From Gadus chalcogrammus (lineage: Eukaryota > Chordata > Actinopteri > Gadiformes > Gadidae), in assembly GCF_026213295.1 (NCBI RefSeq), contig NC_079425.1, positions 8,878,647-8,942,646 on the forward strand: a stretch of 64,000 bases of DNA. The letters are read 5' to 3'. The translations under genes and the position numbers were made by a program. The notes below the pieces were generated by a model. The model was given only the letters and a program-made list of their open reading frames with translations. It did not search any database and was not told the origin of the DNA. The stretch's first letter is position 1, and each line of letters starts with the position of its first letter. Below, piece after piece: positions 51,850 through 63,476 of this stretch.

Positions 51850-52191
51850 TCACCTGCACTGTGATTGCCTCCCCAGTCCCTGATTCGTCTCACCTGTGCT
51901 CCCTCATGTATAAATTGCCCTTGTTTCCATTTGTCTAATGTCAGTTCGCCTTGCGTCCCCTGGGTATTGTCAAGCCTCAGTATTTGCTAGTGTTTTGTGC
52001 CCAGATACTTGCAGATACTACTGCATGTAATTGTGTTTTGTATCCTCCTTAGCGGGCACCTTTTGTTATAATTTTTTATCCTCCATGAGAGCGTTTTTGT
52101 TGACATTTTCTAGTAAAGCGTTTTTGGTTTAAACATACTGCCGTCTTTTGAGTTTTGATCTGAGTCCCTGTCCCTGAGTCAAGGCTTGACA
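51850..52191. mobile_element. Possible LTR-retrotransposon LTR remnant
   Basis: Contains TATAAAT, AGTAAAGCG-like 3' processing context and an inverted pair TGTCAAGCC (51968) / GGCTTGACA (ending 52191). No internal coding or target-site duplication was found. Confidence 0.35.
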
Positions 52192-52411
52192 ATTCTAGCT
52201 ATAATTGGATATCAACAGGTTTTGTCAACAGAACACTAATTGTGTGTTCTGTTCAGTGGGAGATAATTGTTTTATTATTATCAAGGAACATTGTTGGAGT
52301 CAGCAGATTTCATGATGGCATCTGATAATTTGAATACAAAATTCACTCACGTAAATTCTCTATTATGAAAGAAATTCAAACAAATCTAGCTTAGATCTTA
52401 AGGGGTGCTAA

Positions 52412-52620
<209 letters not shown>

Positions 52621-53525
52621 TCCGATTGAACTAGGATGATGTCATCTTCCAACAGGTATATCCTTGTCATTTGCGAGGCAAACTGCAGTAATTATCAGAG
52701 GAAAATAACTTTCCAAGAATCTATGAGAATGTGATACGATCTTATGTTATTTGGATGATATATGATAATCAGAATTTGCAAAACATTGTTAGGAACATTA
52801 TGTTAATCAAATCCACAACATCAACAAACAACAGCAATAAACAAACAATTTCAACATACAAACATAAACATTGATCAATGAGTCGCATCGGCTTGCAAAA
52901 GATGGAAATCCCTTCTCTGAAAAGACTTTGACATCTTGGGTTATTTTTTTCATCCTCAACTGTCTCAATGGTAACAAATTCACCATCCGGTCACTCGGTT
53001 TATTACAATGAAGGTGGGCCGGATGCATTTCATGCATTGTGAATGCATTGTTGTCATGTTAAGGTAAGGTTATATTGTGGGGATACACCATCTAATAGGG
53101 AGAAAAACATATTTTCTGTGGTATCTGAATTACTGTCTATAGAAACAATAATCATGAATATAGAAGGGATTAGCTATACATTATATATTGTGGGCTTTTT
53201 TTTATTGTTTTATTAAACCTTTACTTTGTAGGTTTTGCCATTAGCAATCTCTAGAGGCTTGAGTTGTAGCTACAGTCATAGCTATTTCATTTTCATATGA
53301 ATGTCATCTGTCATGCATATATGTATCATTATCAGCACTGTAAAGTTACAAACGTTCAGCAGTACACCTAGCCTGATGCCTTTTGAGAATGACAAAGAGA
53401 TACACAATATATATATATATACATGCATGCATGCATAGAGAAAAAATGGCATAGAAACTATGATAGATACATAGATGTCTTTAGTATGGCTAACATACTG
53501 TATATATACAGTATATCCTGATCAA
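52621..53525. other. Region downstream of the kcng4-like gene; probable 3'UTR
   Basis: A/T-rich with no coding signal. On the - strand it would hold the channel gene's 3'UTR; the end was not determined. Confidence 0.4.
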
Positions 53526-54362
53526 TCAGAATGCAGTAGCTGGAAGAGTTGCCTGCTGAATTGTTCCTGACATCATCTTGTTGTCGTCCTCTCCAGACGG
53601 AGCCTTCAGATGGCCAGGACCAAAATCAATGTTAGACAAATCGTCTTCAGTCTGTGCACTGAGTTCCGCTCCCTTCTCCTCTTTCCACAAGCGCTCGTAC
53701 TCCTGCTTGAGCTCCTGGTAGGAGCGGGAGAAGGTGTGAAAGATGGAGGTGGCCGGGAACGCCATGATCAGGATCCCGCTCAGGATGCTAGTTAGCGCCA
53801 CCATCTGTCCGGGGATGCTGTGCGGCACCATGTCGCCGTAGCCCACTGTCGTCATGGAGATGATGGCCCACCAGTACGACGCCGGGATGCTGCTGAAGCT
53901 CTGGTGGGGCGGGGTGGCGGAAAGCGGGGCCAGCTCGCTCTCGGCAAGGTGGACCAGCGGGGAGAAGAGAGCCACGGCCACGCAGACAAACAGCAGGAGC
54001 AGGCCGAACTCGCTCATGCTGCGCTGCATGGTAAGGCCCAGAGTCTGCAGGCCCAGGGAGTGGCGGGCCAGCCGCATGACGTACAGGATCCTCAGGGCCC
54101 GCAGCAGGCGCAGAATCAGCCCCAGTCTGTCCAGGTAACCGCGACCGTTGCCGGCGTCCAGATGCGTGTCTTCCTGGACCTCCACGGCGAGGCTCACGTA
54201 GTATGGCAGGATGGCGATGGCGTCGATGATGTTGAGGGGGCTGCACAGGAAGGCCAGCTTGCTCTGGGCGTTGAAGAACCGCAGCACAAACTCCAGGGTG
54301 AACCAGGCGACGCAGATGGACTCGACGACAAATATGTTCCGACACTTTTGGGAGCATTCACC
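53526..54362 (-). CDS. kcng4: kcng4-like exon 2 (S2 to C-terminus)
   Basis: The 837-nt exon starts after TTTTATTCCAATAG with GECSQKCRNIFVVESICVAW and ends ATLPATAF stop. Confidence 0.95.
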   Translation of the reverse strand, partial: GECSQKCRNIFVVESICVAWFTLEFVLRFFNAQSKLAFLCSPLNIIDAIAILPYYVSLAVEVQEDTHLDAGNGRGYLDRLGLILRLLRALRILYVMRLARHSLGLQTLGLTMQRSMSEFGLLLLFVCVAVALFSPLVHLAESELAPLSATPPHQSFSSIPASYWWAIISMTTVGYGDMVPHSIPGQMVALTSILSGILIMAFPATSIFHTFSRSYQELKQEYERLWKEEKGAELSAQTEDDLSNIDFGPGHLKAPSGEDDNKMMSGTIQQATLPATAF

Positions 54363-55547
54363 CTATTGGAATAAAACAGAAAACATGAGCCATTTACTTC
54401 TCGAACTTAATGAAAAAAAAATTCATTAAGCACCTTTCAGTTCCCCATATTCTTGCACCATTCAAATCCCATATTAAAGTTAACAGAAAGTTGGTACGGC
54501 TATTATTTTCACGAATCCTCCCTTTCTGCTTATAAACAAAATGTAGCCTCTTCCCCCACAAGAACGTTGGTGTATTTGAGTGTCTGTGTTTACATTTCTT
54601 AGTGTTAGGACAGGCCAGTGCCTCTCCAACTGATAAAATGTGTTATTTCCAACAATCCTCCATTGGTTTATGTCCCAACAAGGACCAACCAACCGGGACG
54701 TCTGGGACACAGCCAGGGGCCGTATACCTTATCAAGGGAGACTGCCTCTGTTCAGATATAACCAATGTTCCTTCTTAACACACACCTTGGATTCTTCCTC
54801 TCTGAGATCAGGCATGGTGCTGATGCACAGACTGATCACGGTGATGGCCACCATGACGACGGAGAAACACGCAAACGCCTGGCCCGCGGGGCCCGAGTGC
54901 GGGTTCTCCATGACCTCCCGCAGCACCCCTATCGCTCTCTGGTAGCCCCCCGCAGCCTCTAGGGGTAGCGCCTTCTTCAGCACGCTCCTCCGCTGCCTCC
55001 ACTCCTCCTCCTTGCGCTCCCGCTCGGCCACCTCCTCCACCCGGGTGGTCATGCGGCGCCGGCAGCAGCGCTCCATGTGTCCGGGCTCCACGCCCCAGTA
55101 GTCCAGCTCGTCGTGGAGCGCCACGGCGCACAGCTCCCGCAGCAGCCGCAGCTTGCCGGCGGCCAGGAAGTTGAGGACGACCCGGAAGGCGGTGGGGTTG
55201 CGGTCGAAGAAGAACTCCTTGCGGGCGTCGTCGTAGTCGTCGCAGAGGCACGCTATCTCCTCGGGGCTGGTGCACAGCCGCAGCCGGCCCAGCCTGCTGT
55301 GGGGGAACTGCTCCAGGGTGCTCCAGGGGAAGGCGTAGCGGTTCCCCCCCACGTTGACCAGCGCCTGCAGGGCGGGGTCCACGGCGTGGCATGCCTCGGG
55401 CGCACGGAGCAGCCGGGCACGCTGGAAGTACGCGCCCTTGATGGTCTCCGTCTCGGGGATCTCGGTGAAGAAGCGGTCCAGGCTGCTGTCATCACTGCTG
55501 CTGGAGTAGGTGCTGAAGTCATTGTTGGCGTTGCTGATGATGGGCAT
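53526..55547 (-). CDS. kcng4: Voltage-gated K+ channel modulatory subunit Kv6.4-like
   Basis: Kv6 proteins do not form channels alone but assemble with Kv2 subunits in the plasma membrane and shift their gating. Two coding exons (54786-55547 and 53526-54362) join in phase 0 to give 532 aa (human KCNG4 has 519). Visible are a T1 tetramerisation domain (about 62-165, LVNVGGNRYAFPWSTLEQFP), S1 (224-244), S2 (263-283), S3 (297-314), an Arg-rich S4 (RLGLILRLLRALRILYVMR), S5 (372-394), the selectivity filter TTVGYGD (425-431), and S6 with AFPATSIF instead of the Kv1-4 PxP motif, as known for silent subunits. The Met at 55545-55547 was chosen because it begins the family-like N-terminus; a longer in-frame start is possible. 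The paralogue a/b is undetermined. Confidence 0.93.
54786..55547 (-). CDS. kcng4: kcng4-like exon 1 (T1, S1)
   Basis: The 762-nt coding part begins MPIISNANNDFSTYSSSSDD and ends STMPDLREEESK/gtgtgt. The intron position just after S1 is that of KCNG genes. GC-rich third positions contrast with the A/T-rich flanks. Confidence 0.93.
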
Positions 55548-56500
55548 TCTTCCAGGATGTCTCTTCGGTGGCGACAGCAGGTGTACGGAGATTGGGCACG
55601 AGGGCACACAGGAATCCTGGTCAATTCTGATCATAAAGGAAATACAATTCCAAATCACTTTGTTTGGTTGCACACAGAATCGGTAGATGATATCTGGGCA
55701 TGCCTTGTGCATCACAAATATGGTTCATGAGCTTATTGTTAATCACAAACACTCTTACCTACAATAATGAGTGTTTTGACATTGAGTTTACTTTGTTTCT
55801 CCTGGTTTGAGAAGTAGACCTTAGGTCAGTTATGTTAGGCATTGCATAATCAGTCAAGCTATGACATATGCAGCCATGTTTATGCAGTAATTAAAATACA
55901 ATTTTAATTGTCATATATTTATTATTCACTATGCTAATTAAGGTCTAAACAGATCTCCTTCCTATTGACTTCAGAAATTGAATGGCTTTCGCTTCTAAAT
56001 TGGCACGAGTAATTCGATGCCAAATCGATTCTAAATAGAAATAAGGAATTGTTTTGAGTATCCACTTACCTTATATAGGCCCAGTGTGTGGTATTAATCC
56101 CTTACTGGTAGCATAATAACAATCCATAGGCCTACATAACACGATTTCCAATCGCTGAAAAAGAAAATCTATATATCGTATTAAAAATTAGAAATAAAAA
56201 CAGAAGCTAGAGAATAACATTGCGTCGATTACCTAAAACTGAAAAACAACCCTGAAACCAGAAGCAGCTTTATTCGTATCGTGGCAACTTGATGCTTGAA
56301 GGTGAACCTGAAGTTCGCACCGAGTCGCTCCACAGCATCAAAACAAAATCAGCTGCACCCCCGATTATTCGTTGAAAGCAGTCCGGGGTTCAAATAGTTC
56401 AATGTTAATCGGGTCTTTAAGTGCAGCTACCGTTGTTTCGTGTTAAAGTCCCAACGATGTGTAACCTAAAAAACGATTAGGTTTTCTAACGTCCTGAGAA
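55548..56500 (-). promoter_or_regulatory. kcng4: 5' region of the kcng4-like gene; candidate non-coding exons
   Basis: On the - strand, a possible non-coding exon lies at 56070-56154 (acceptor CTTTTTCAG, donor AAG/GTAAGT), with another donor TTTTAG/GTAATC at 56232. The same CTATATAAGG that holds the first donor could instead be a TATA box. Assignment is tentative. Confidence 0.3.
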
Positions 56501-56539
56501 ACGCTGCTGAAATATATTCATCTGGTTGGTGGGATGATC

Positions 56540-56540
<1 letters not shown>

Positions 56541-56617
<77 letters not shown>

Positions 56618-56637
56618 CCCCTCTCCCTCCCCCCCTC

Positions 56638-56727
<90 letters not shown>

Positions 56728-56750
56728 CCCCCTCTCCCACTCCCTCCCCA

Positions 56751-56782
<32 letters not shown>

Positions 56783-56835
56783 CCCCCCCTCTCCCACTCC
56801 CTCCCCCCCCCCCCCCCCCCCCCACCCCCCCCTCG

Positions 56836-56910
<75 letters not shown>
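56541..56910. repeat. Long compound (CT)n with poly-C blocks
   Basis: About 370 bp almost wholly pyrimidine on the + strand, with (CT)n, (CTGT) and C-runs, upstream of the kcng4-like gene. On the gene's strand it reads GAGA-rich. Confidence 0.97.
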
Positions 56911-56915
<5 letters not shown>

Positions 56916-56929
56916 TGCTATAGAAGACA

Positions 56930-58235
56930 CATGGCCTATAAGCCTTTGTTCTAATACACCAAAACCACAGCATTTAATGAGGAAATAGATATCCAAATAC
57001 AGAGGGATTATTTGAGTAAGAATACAAATCATATTATGTCAGACTGCAAGCCTGGCGATTAAATGTACTTTTTCCACAAGAGAGGAAAACATTTGAATCT
57101 CTCTCTTGACTTCCCTACTCCACATTGTTGGTTACATATTGTTCTCAAAATATTTTACTAATGTACACCCTTGTTGTTGCAGACACGTGACCCTTTACCA
57201 GCACAAAACATTTTGGGGCAGGAAATGTAAGTCCATTTGCATGTTTTTTAATAAACATTAACATTAAACTCTTGGTGTGGATAGTCGGAGAACAAGTGGA
57301 GTTGTGCCTCACTAATGGGTGTTGTCTTTCATTAGGAACATTTATTAAGTATTCAGAAATACATAATTCTATTCAGGTGGTATAGATTCTGAGTTCTTCC
57401 TAGTACCCCCTCCAGTCCTTCAATACCTGTGTGTATTCTTGAAACATTGGAATATAGGATTTTGGTAAAGCCTTAGGGTTATTGACCTTTCTTTTTAAGT
57501 ATAGACACATAAACCCAGTTGTCTCATAAATCAGTAATGTTAATCTGGACCCGGGATTAGAATTGGAGGAAACATCCAAACATTGAGGGATTATCTGATC
57601 AGAAACAAAGCTTCTATCTCTTTATTATTATTATCCCAGACTGCAATGTTAATCTCCTTAAAGAGATACATGTTTCATGGTTTGCTATCTGGTAGTACAC
57701 TTGTTTAGCTAACATTTAGGTGCAACATTCATACAAGACGTTGTTGCTTAGGCTGTTTTGCAGCATCCTTTGCCCCAATTACACTGACAACATTGGAGGT
57801 TATCATGCATCACTGGAATCACTGACTCTTGAAAATTGTCCCTGCTCATTTAATTGGAAGCCATTGCCATGGGAGCTACTCTCCAGAACGACTGATTAAT
57901 CACTTCACCCACTGCCACTTGGTACACACTCAGCCCCTGAGCTTCCCTGTCCTGTCCTGGGCATGTTTTAGTATTGGTGCCCAGCCATGTTTTGTATAAT
58001 GTATATATACATATTTTGTCTGAAAACATTGTTGTTTAGGAAAACAGTAGTAGAGTTTGATGAGTGACAATAGGATGAATTGAACAGTTATAATAAAGTA
58101 ACATTTCAATGTTAATAATATTTGAATGATTTAAGTACATTGATAAACACAGGTGTCATGCATGGTAGCTTTCGCTTCATTAAGCATTCAGGACTTGTTT
58201 GTGACGTCACTTTTCCCTAAATGCACACCCCTCAG
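56930..58235. other. Intergenic DNA, nothing recognised
   Basis: A/T-rich and apparently unique; no coding or repeat structure was recognised. Confidence 0.5.
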
Positions 58236-58485
58236 AGGCATGCAGTAGCTCAGGGGGTAGAGCGATTGAACTTGTAAGTTGAAGGTTGCTTGTTCGATAC
58301 TTGGCTCCTCCTAGCTGGGTCGAGTTGTCTCTGGGCAAGTCGCCCGCCTGCTCCCGATGAGCTGGCTCTGTCTTTGTTTGGTCAAGGTTGACACCGCGTA
58401 CAGTGTGTGTAAAGAAAATAATGGTTTTAGGTTACTTTGCATAAAAGCATCTTCCAAAGGCACTACATGTAAATGTAAACCTCTC
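58236..58485 (+). mobile_element. tRNA-derived SINE with L2/RSg-1-like 3' tail
   Basis: An A-box-like GTAGCTCAGGGGGTAGAGCG and a B-box-like GTTCGATAC lie in a tRNA-related head. The tail GCATAAAAGCATCTTCCAAA and ACATGTAAATGTAAA matches the 3' end shared by many fish SINEs and L2-type LINEs. Confidence 0.75.
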
Positions 58486-58750
58486 TGTGTCCTGTTTCCT
58501 GTGCCCGGACAGAGAGCATGTTTGCTAGGATGCTGTCACTCGATCACGCAGGGTGTTCTCAAATTATATGTGCCAGGGTTCATTTTACACCTAATACCGG
58601 CCAGCCCCTGAGCTCTGTTCTCAGTTTACATTTGGTGGAGAGAAAATATCAATGCCTACCCTCTCCAAACGCTTCATAGTGTTGTTATGAACATTGCTGT
58701 TTTGGGAGATATTATTGCCATTGTATGCTTGTGGTCAATATACAATATAT

Positions 58751-58787
58751 CCCAACTAATTAAATCTGCGTGATTTAATTAGTTGGG
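58751..58787. repeat. Perfect 16-bp inverted repeat with 5-nt loop
   Basis: CCCAACTAATTAAATC pairs with its inverse across TGCGT. Confidence 0.93.
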
Positions 58788-59230
58788 CTATTGATTTGCG
58801 TAATTGAAATGTTAAACCAGCCAGAGGGAGTTGATTAATCTTCCATACTTTTTAGCTGGAAACTGGAAACTGAAAATGTGAGATGATGACATTTTTTAAG
58901 TGGTTAAATTGTTGTAATTGATTTCCTCTTCAATCAAGCCCAAGAGGAAAACAACTTTGGCTAATCCTGGCAGGGATTGGACTCCCTTGAAACCATCAAC
59001 AATATAAACAATACGTAAGGCAATCAGACCAAAGCAGGCAATGAGTGTAAAGGAAGATTACAACAAATGGGCACAGGATAGGACATAACGGAACTTGTAA
59101 AATGCATGGTATATAATCAAATGCTTATTGTTTGTTGTCAGAGGGGAAGTCGGGAGTGAGGAACACGCCACTAAGCTTACATAATGAAGTTTCTTTAATA
59201 TCCAGGTCAATGGCACAAAAAAGAGAAGAA

Positions 59231-59277
59231 AACACACACACACCCACACACACACCCACACACACACACACACACAT
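59231..59277. repeat. (AC)n microsatellite, interrupted
   Basis: Short (AC)n with CCC-type interruptions. Confidence 0.9.
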
Positions 59278-59559
59278 TACGATGGAGGATGGGCAGAGCG
59301 GAGAATGGAATTTCAATTACACATGCAACTCTTTGAATGAAACGCAACCCCTTGCTCAGGAATGAGGAAGGAGTAACCAGGCTACCAAACTCTTAGTGTT
59401 ATATTTTTACGTTTTTTAAACGTATATGTTAAACGTGTGGCCTATTATGGAAGACATATATTTCAAGGTCATATTGGTCATGTTTCTTGCTATAACACAC
59501 CTAACCACAAAACGATCCGGTAACGATCACATTGGGGTACCCAGCCGAGGGAAAAATTT

Positions 59560-59985
59560 GTGTGTGGTCTCCCCCTGTGTCTGCCACACCCCCTGTCTAC
59601 CTCTGTGCTGCGCCTACCACACCTCAACTGTTCACATCTGGCCTGCATCAGCTCATCAACTCCCCTTCAAATACACCGGGTTTCCCTGCAGTCATCATCA
59701 CCAGATCGTACTTCAGCGATAGTTTTTTGTAACCGGCTCAAGTATTTTCTAACACTTCCTAGTTGTTATTCTCCTGTTGAAATCATGTATCTGGCCTTTG
59801 TTTCCTTTTGCCAGTGTTTTTGTGGATCAACGCCTCCAGCCTGCCTGCTTCATTTCTTCCAGCCTGAAGCTCCCCACTCTCCAACCTGACCCCTGCCTCA
59901 CCCCTGGTCTGCTCCAAATAAACCTTGTCATTAGTAACCCAACTCCAGTCCTGTCTCTCCAGTCCTATAGAAATTGAAAACTGCA
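59560..59985 (+). mobile_element. Possible solo LTR or retroelement 3' end
   Basis: C/T-rich DNA with an AATAAA (59918-59923) followed by a CTCCAGTCCTGTCTCTCCAG tail resembles LTR regions of fish Ty3-type elements. No coding sequence or matching second LTR was found. Confidence 0.35.
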
Positions 59986-60599
59986 TTTAGTGCTACATTT
60001 TTTGCTTATATTCACGGGCGTAAAGGCAGCCTGAACCGATTTTTAGTGTGCGATGGAGCTGGGTTTCAGCTGTCCTGATGTCAGTGAGGAGCTCGTTCCG
60101 CCATTGTGAACCCAGGTCTCGTACTGAGGGACTAACAAGCTGTTTGGCAGTCATAGGGTGACTTGCACATGTCCTGTAGGATCGGCCTGAGACATTTGCA
60201 GCATGGCAGGCAAGTACCCATGACCTGATTCGGATTCAAGCATTCAATGATAGCCAGTGCAAAGTGCGAAGCAACAGTGTAGTGTGAGTGAACTTGGTTT
60301 AGCTCTAGCTTTGGAAGTAAGTTTGCTCACTGGATGAGCAGTAGGGCTCTGTAGGGACCCTTCGGCTAGGTGGGGCTGAACACCTATTGAGACTGCACAC
60401 CTGTGCAATGAGTTATCGATGTGCATAGGTTAAACCAGCCATTCCCACACCTGCTCTATGCCCCATTGACAAAAACTCAGCAATAAACTGGTTTCAATTT
60501 CTACAGCCTGTCTGCTGGATTTGGAGGAGCCCAGTAAAGCCAGCTAGGTGGAGGGTGGCAGCTAGGTGGCTTATGCGCCCCTGACAACGCTACACCCAT

Positions 60600-61760
60600 T
60601 TGTAGAAAATATGTCTCGATGGACAGGGCAAATTTATCCAGATATCACAACCATATCCATGAGATGGATTGTTTAGTGTTTGCCAAATTGGTTTATTAAG
60701 CGATTGTAGTAGGCCTATACAACTAAATTACTCCCTAAGGGTGGATAATTAGGTACAATTCTAAAACTTCAAACTGCTTTGGTAAAACATTTCTGTAAAA
60801 GTTGGACGCAAGAAAGCCGAAACAGATGGCTCTTTGCATTTATTCAAAATCGGAGCTCTGTAAACAAATATGTCTCTATAGTAATAGTAATTCTTCCTGA
60901 AATACATGTTTGCCTCTGTGGTCGATCTAACGCTTCTGGGAGCCAATAAAAACCTTTGATAAGTCATAATAAAAATAATGACTCATTATTGTGCATTTAA
61001 AGATGTATATTATTACATTGCAGCATTATTTGGGGATGACAATACAAGACTTCCATGAATGTGCATTTGAAGGAGAGTTTGCTTTGTATTCCAGCTGGCA
61101 AATTTCTATAGGCTACTATAGATCCATTTCAAAACACGTTCCAAGTAGGCTATATGACAAAGCATAATACATCCTGGAATGAGTGAAGCTTGCCTGCTGA
61201 CATGTTAAAATGACTGCCACAACTGCCATGAGCAAAGAGCAAAACTATTTGTACATAGTGTAGGCTACAGTAGATGTACATTATGCCATGAGCAAAGAGC
61301 AAAACCATTTGTACATAGTGTAGGCTAAGCCTAATCAATATTGAATGAAGTAGGTTACTGTACACTCTTTGTCACTGTACAGAGTAGTCAATATGTTTTG
61401 CTTGTACAACTGCCATGAGCAAAGAGCAAAACCATTTGTACATAGTGTAGGCTACAGTAGCCTATTCAATATTGAATGAAGTAGGTTACTGTACACTCTT
61501 TGTCACTGTACAGAGTAGTCAATATGATTTGCTTGTACAGCACCTTAAAAAACTCACTGTAGCCTATATTCATAGGCACACCCAGCCTCGCTTTCAATAT
61601 AACACACACTCGCATTCTGTAATCACTGTCAGTAAATAATAATATGAAAACAATATAAAATATCTTCCAGCAAGAAAAAATTATCTGATTACTGTAAATG
61701 GATAAAGGTCAACAGATGCGCAATGCAGGGTTCTCCATTTTTGAACTGAGTTCAGAGTGA
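60600..61760. other. Intergenic DNA with a tandem duplication at 61207-61545
   Basis: A unit containing CCATGAGCAAAGAGCAAAAC, TTTGTACATAGTGTAGGCTA and GAAGTAGGTTACTGTACACT is repeated: two long copies and one extra partial copy. No gene is seen. Confidence 0.7.
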
Positions 61761-61771
61761 GATTTTGTCGG

Positions 61772-61799
61772 CGGGGGGGGGGGGGGGGGGGGGGGGGGG
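61772..61799. repeat. poly-G tract (28 nt)
   Basis: Homopolymer of uncertain true length. Confidence 0.9.
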
Positions 61800-61894
61800 A
61801 TATATTACAAATTTGTCCACAGACATGGTGACTAATGTATGATAGGCATTATTGGCCCTTTAAAGGATATTGGCCTAAGCAACACCAGTAGAGG

Positions 61895-62151
61895 CAGGGC
61901 CGTTGCTACAATTCCTGGGCCCCTAGACAAGATTTACTGATGGGCCCCCCTGCGCTGAATTGTTGACGGGGGGGTGGAAGGAGCACATTGTTCACGGGGG
62001 AGAAGGGGTGTACTATGGAAGTACTATGGGCTGGTGATATAATAATAATTTAGAATAAGAAAAAAAAAATTTTTTTTTTTTTTTGTGGGGCCCCCCTGGG
62101 CTGTGGGCCCCCTGAATCGTCATCACCTTTCACCCCTTATCGACGGCCCTG
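61895..62151. mobile_element. hAT-type MITE with perfect 8-bp TSD
   Basis: Termini CAGGGCCGT and ACGGCCCTG bound 257 bp. AGTAGAGG flanks both ends (61887-61894 and 62152-62159). The interior is rich in GGGCCCCC. Confidence 0.92.
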
Positions 62152-62159
62152 AGTAGAGG

Positions 62160-63476
62160 CATATACTTTTCCCTGAACTTTAAAACGTTGCAAACGTGCA
62201 AAACATACATTATATTTATGTGGCATTCAGTCCAATGCTTAAAAATATATCTGTGGCATTCAGTAGGCCAATGCTGTGGTAAAGTGTGCAAAGTATGAGT
62301 ATGAATATTTGATGGAGTATGAGTAAGTGTTTCCTTCTGTTACATAGATAGAACTTTATCAATCCCCTGCAGGAGAATGGAAAAATGTGTTAATGTTTGT
62401 CCCTATAAAACAATAATGGTAAAAAAATAATACAAAACATGGCGGTAACTCTAAAGTCAAACCGTCCAATCTGAAGGCTTTACTTAACCACTCCCCCTAC
62501 TCACTTCCACCAATGCAAAGCGAACAGAACTGAGTAGGGGAGGGCGTAGCCCAACTAGTTTGTGACAGACCCAGAGGAACGCAACGCAAATTAAATGTGA
62601 ACATGTATTGAGGCTTTAATAAAATCCCGGACGATTTTGAAATTTCACCCGGACGCATTTGATTCCTACCCTTCCACTGTTAAATAGCGGCGCAAGTTGT
62701 GTGGCGTGTGAATGGGTTGAATTGCGTGCGTCTCACGGAGAGCCCTGCGCAATGTTCAGCTGTCAGAAATGTGTTGTAATCACTTGTATTCCTCATTGCT
62801 CTCAGGCTGTGAGGAAATCAGCAGCCCGCGATCGCAGCTCCTTTGATGTGAACGCGCACAGAGCGCATAGTTCAGAGCCGGACAATCATGTCGTAGTAAA
62901 GCCCTCAGGTCTACTCTGCATGTATTAAAGGCACACTATGCAACTTTTTTAGCCAAAATTACATTAAGTATGCAGGTTGAGAGTTGTGCTGATGGTTCTG
63001 CATCCATTTCTGGGTCGATTGGTGGGTGTGTCATTTTCCCATGTGGCCTCTACAGTGAAAAAGCGCATATGCAACTTGATGTGTTCGGACCGAGCGCACC
63101 CGGATGTGTCGCGGCGGAAGTATCCCCGAAAATGTAGTCAGATTGTAGTTTCGAAAATGCTTTACGGCACAGACACACACCCAAACATGGCACCGGCTAG
63201 ATATAAACAGCCAGTTGCGAGGCAATTGTTGCATTCATCATGGATCAATCGACTAATGGTACGGCCACACCAACCGCGTTACTCGCGTTGGATAACGCGA
63301 GTAACGCGCCTAACCTGACGCTTGATCATTGTGTGTCACAAAAATGGTTCAACGCGCCCAACGCGCCTGTGGCTGCGCTAGAGTCCGAGGTAGGAAACCC
63401 AAACGCCGCCGTGTTTGGGTGCGTGATAGAGTTTAGATCGGGTTAGATTAAATAATCTCGGATATAAATAACGATC
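62160..63476. other. Intergenic DNA with repeat-like CpG-rich part
   Basis: 63245-63440 is CpG-rich, with a perfect 15-bp hairpin CGCGTTACTCGCGTT (63275-63308) and several ACGCG units, as in some teleost MITEs. No gene is supported. Confidence 0.5.
63275..63308. repeat. Perfect 15-bp inverted repeat with 4-nt loop
   Basis: CGCGTTACTCGCGTT pairs with its inverse across GGAT. Confidence 0.93.

Noticed and set aside
53788..55730. Long frames overlapping the kcng4-like exons on both strands
   Set aside because: Shadows of a GC-rich coding sequence; none resembles a protein family, unlike the Kv6 frame.
58236..58310. A functional tRNA gene
   Set aside because: Only degraded A and B boxes are present and the sequence continues into a SINE body and L2-like tail.
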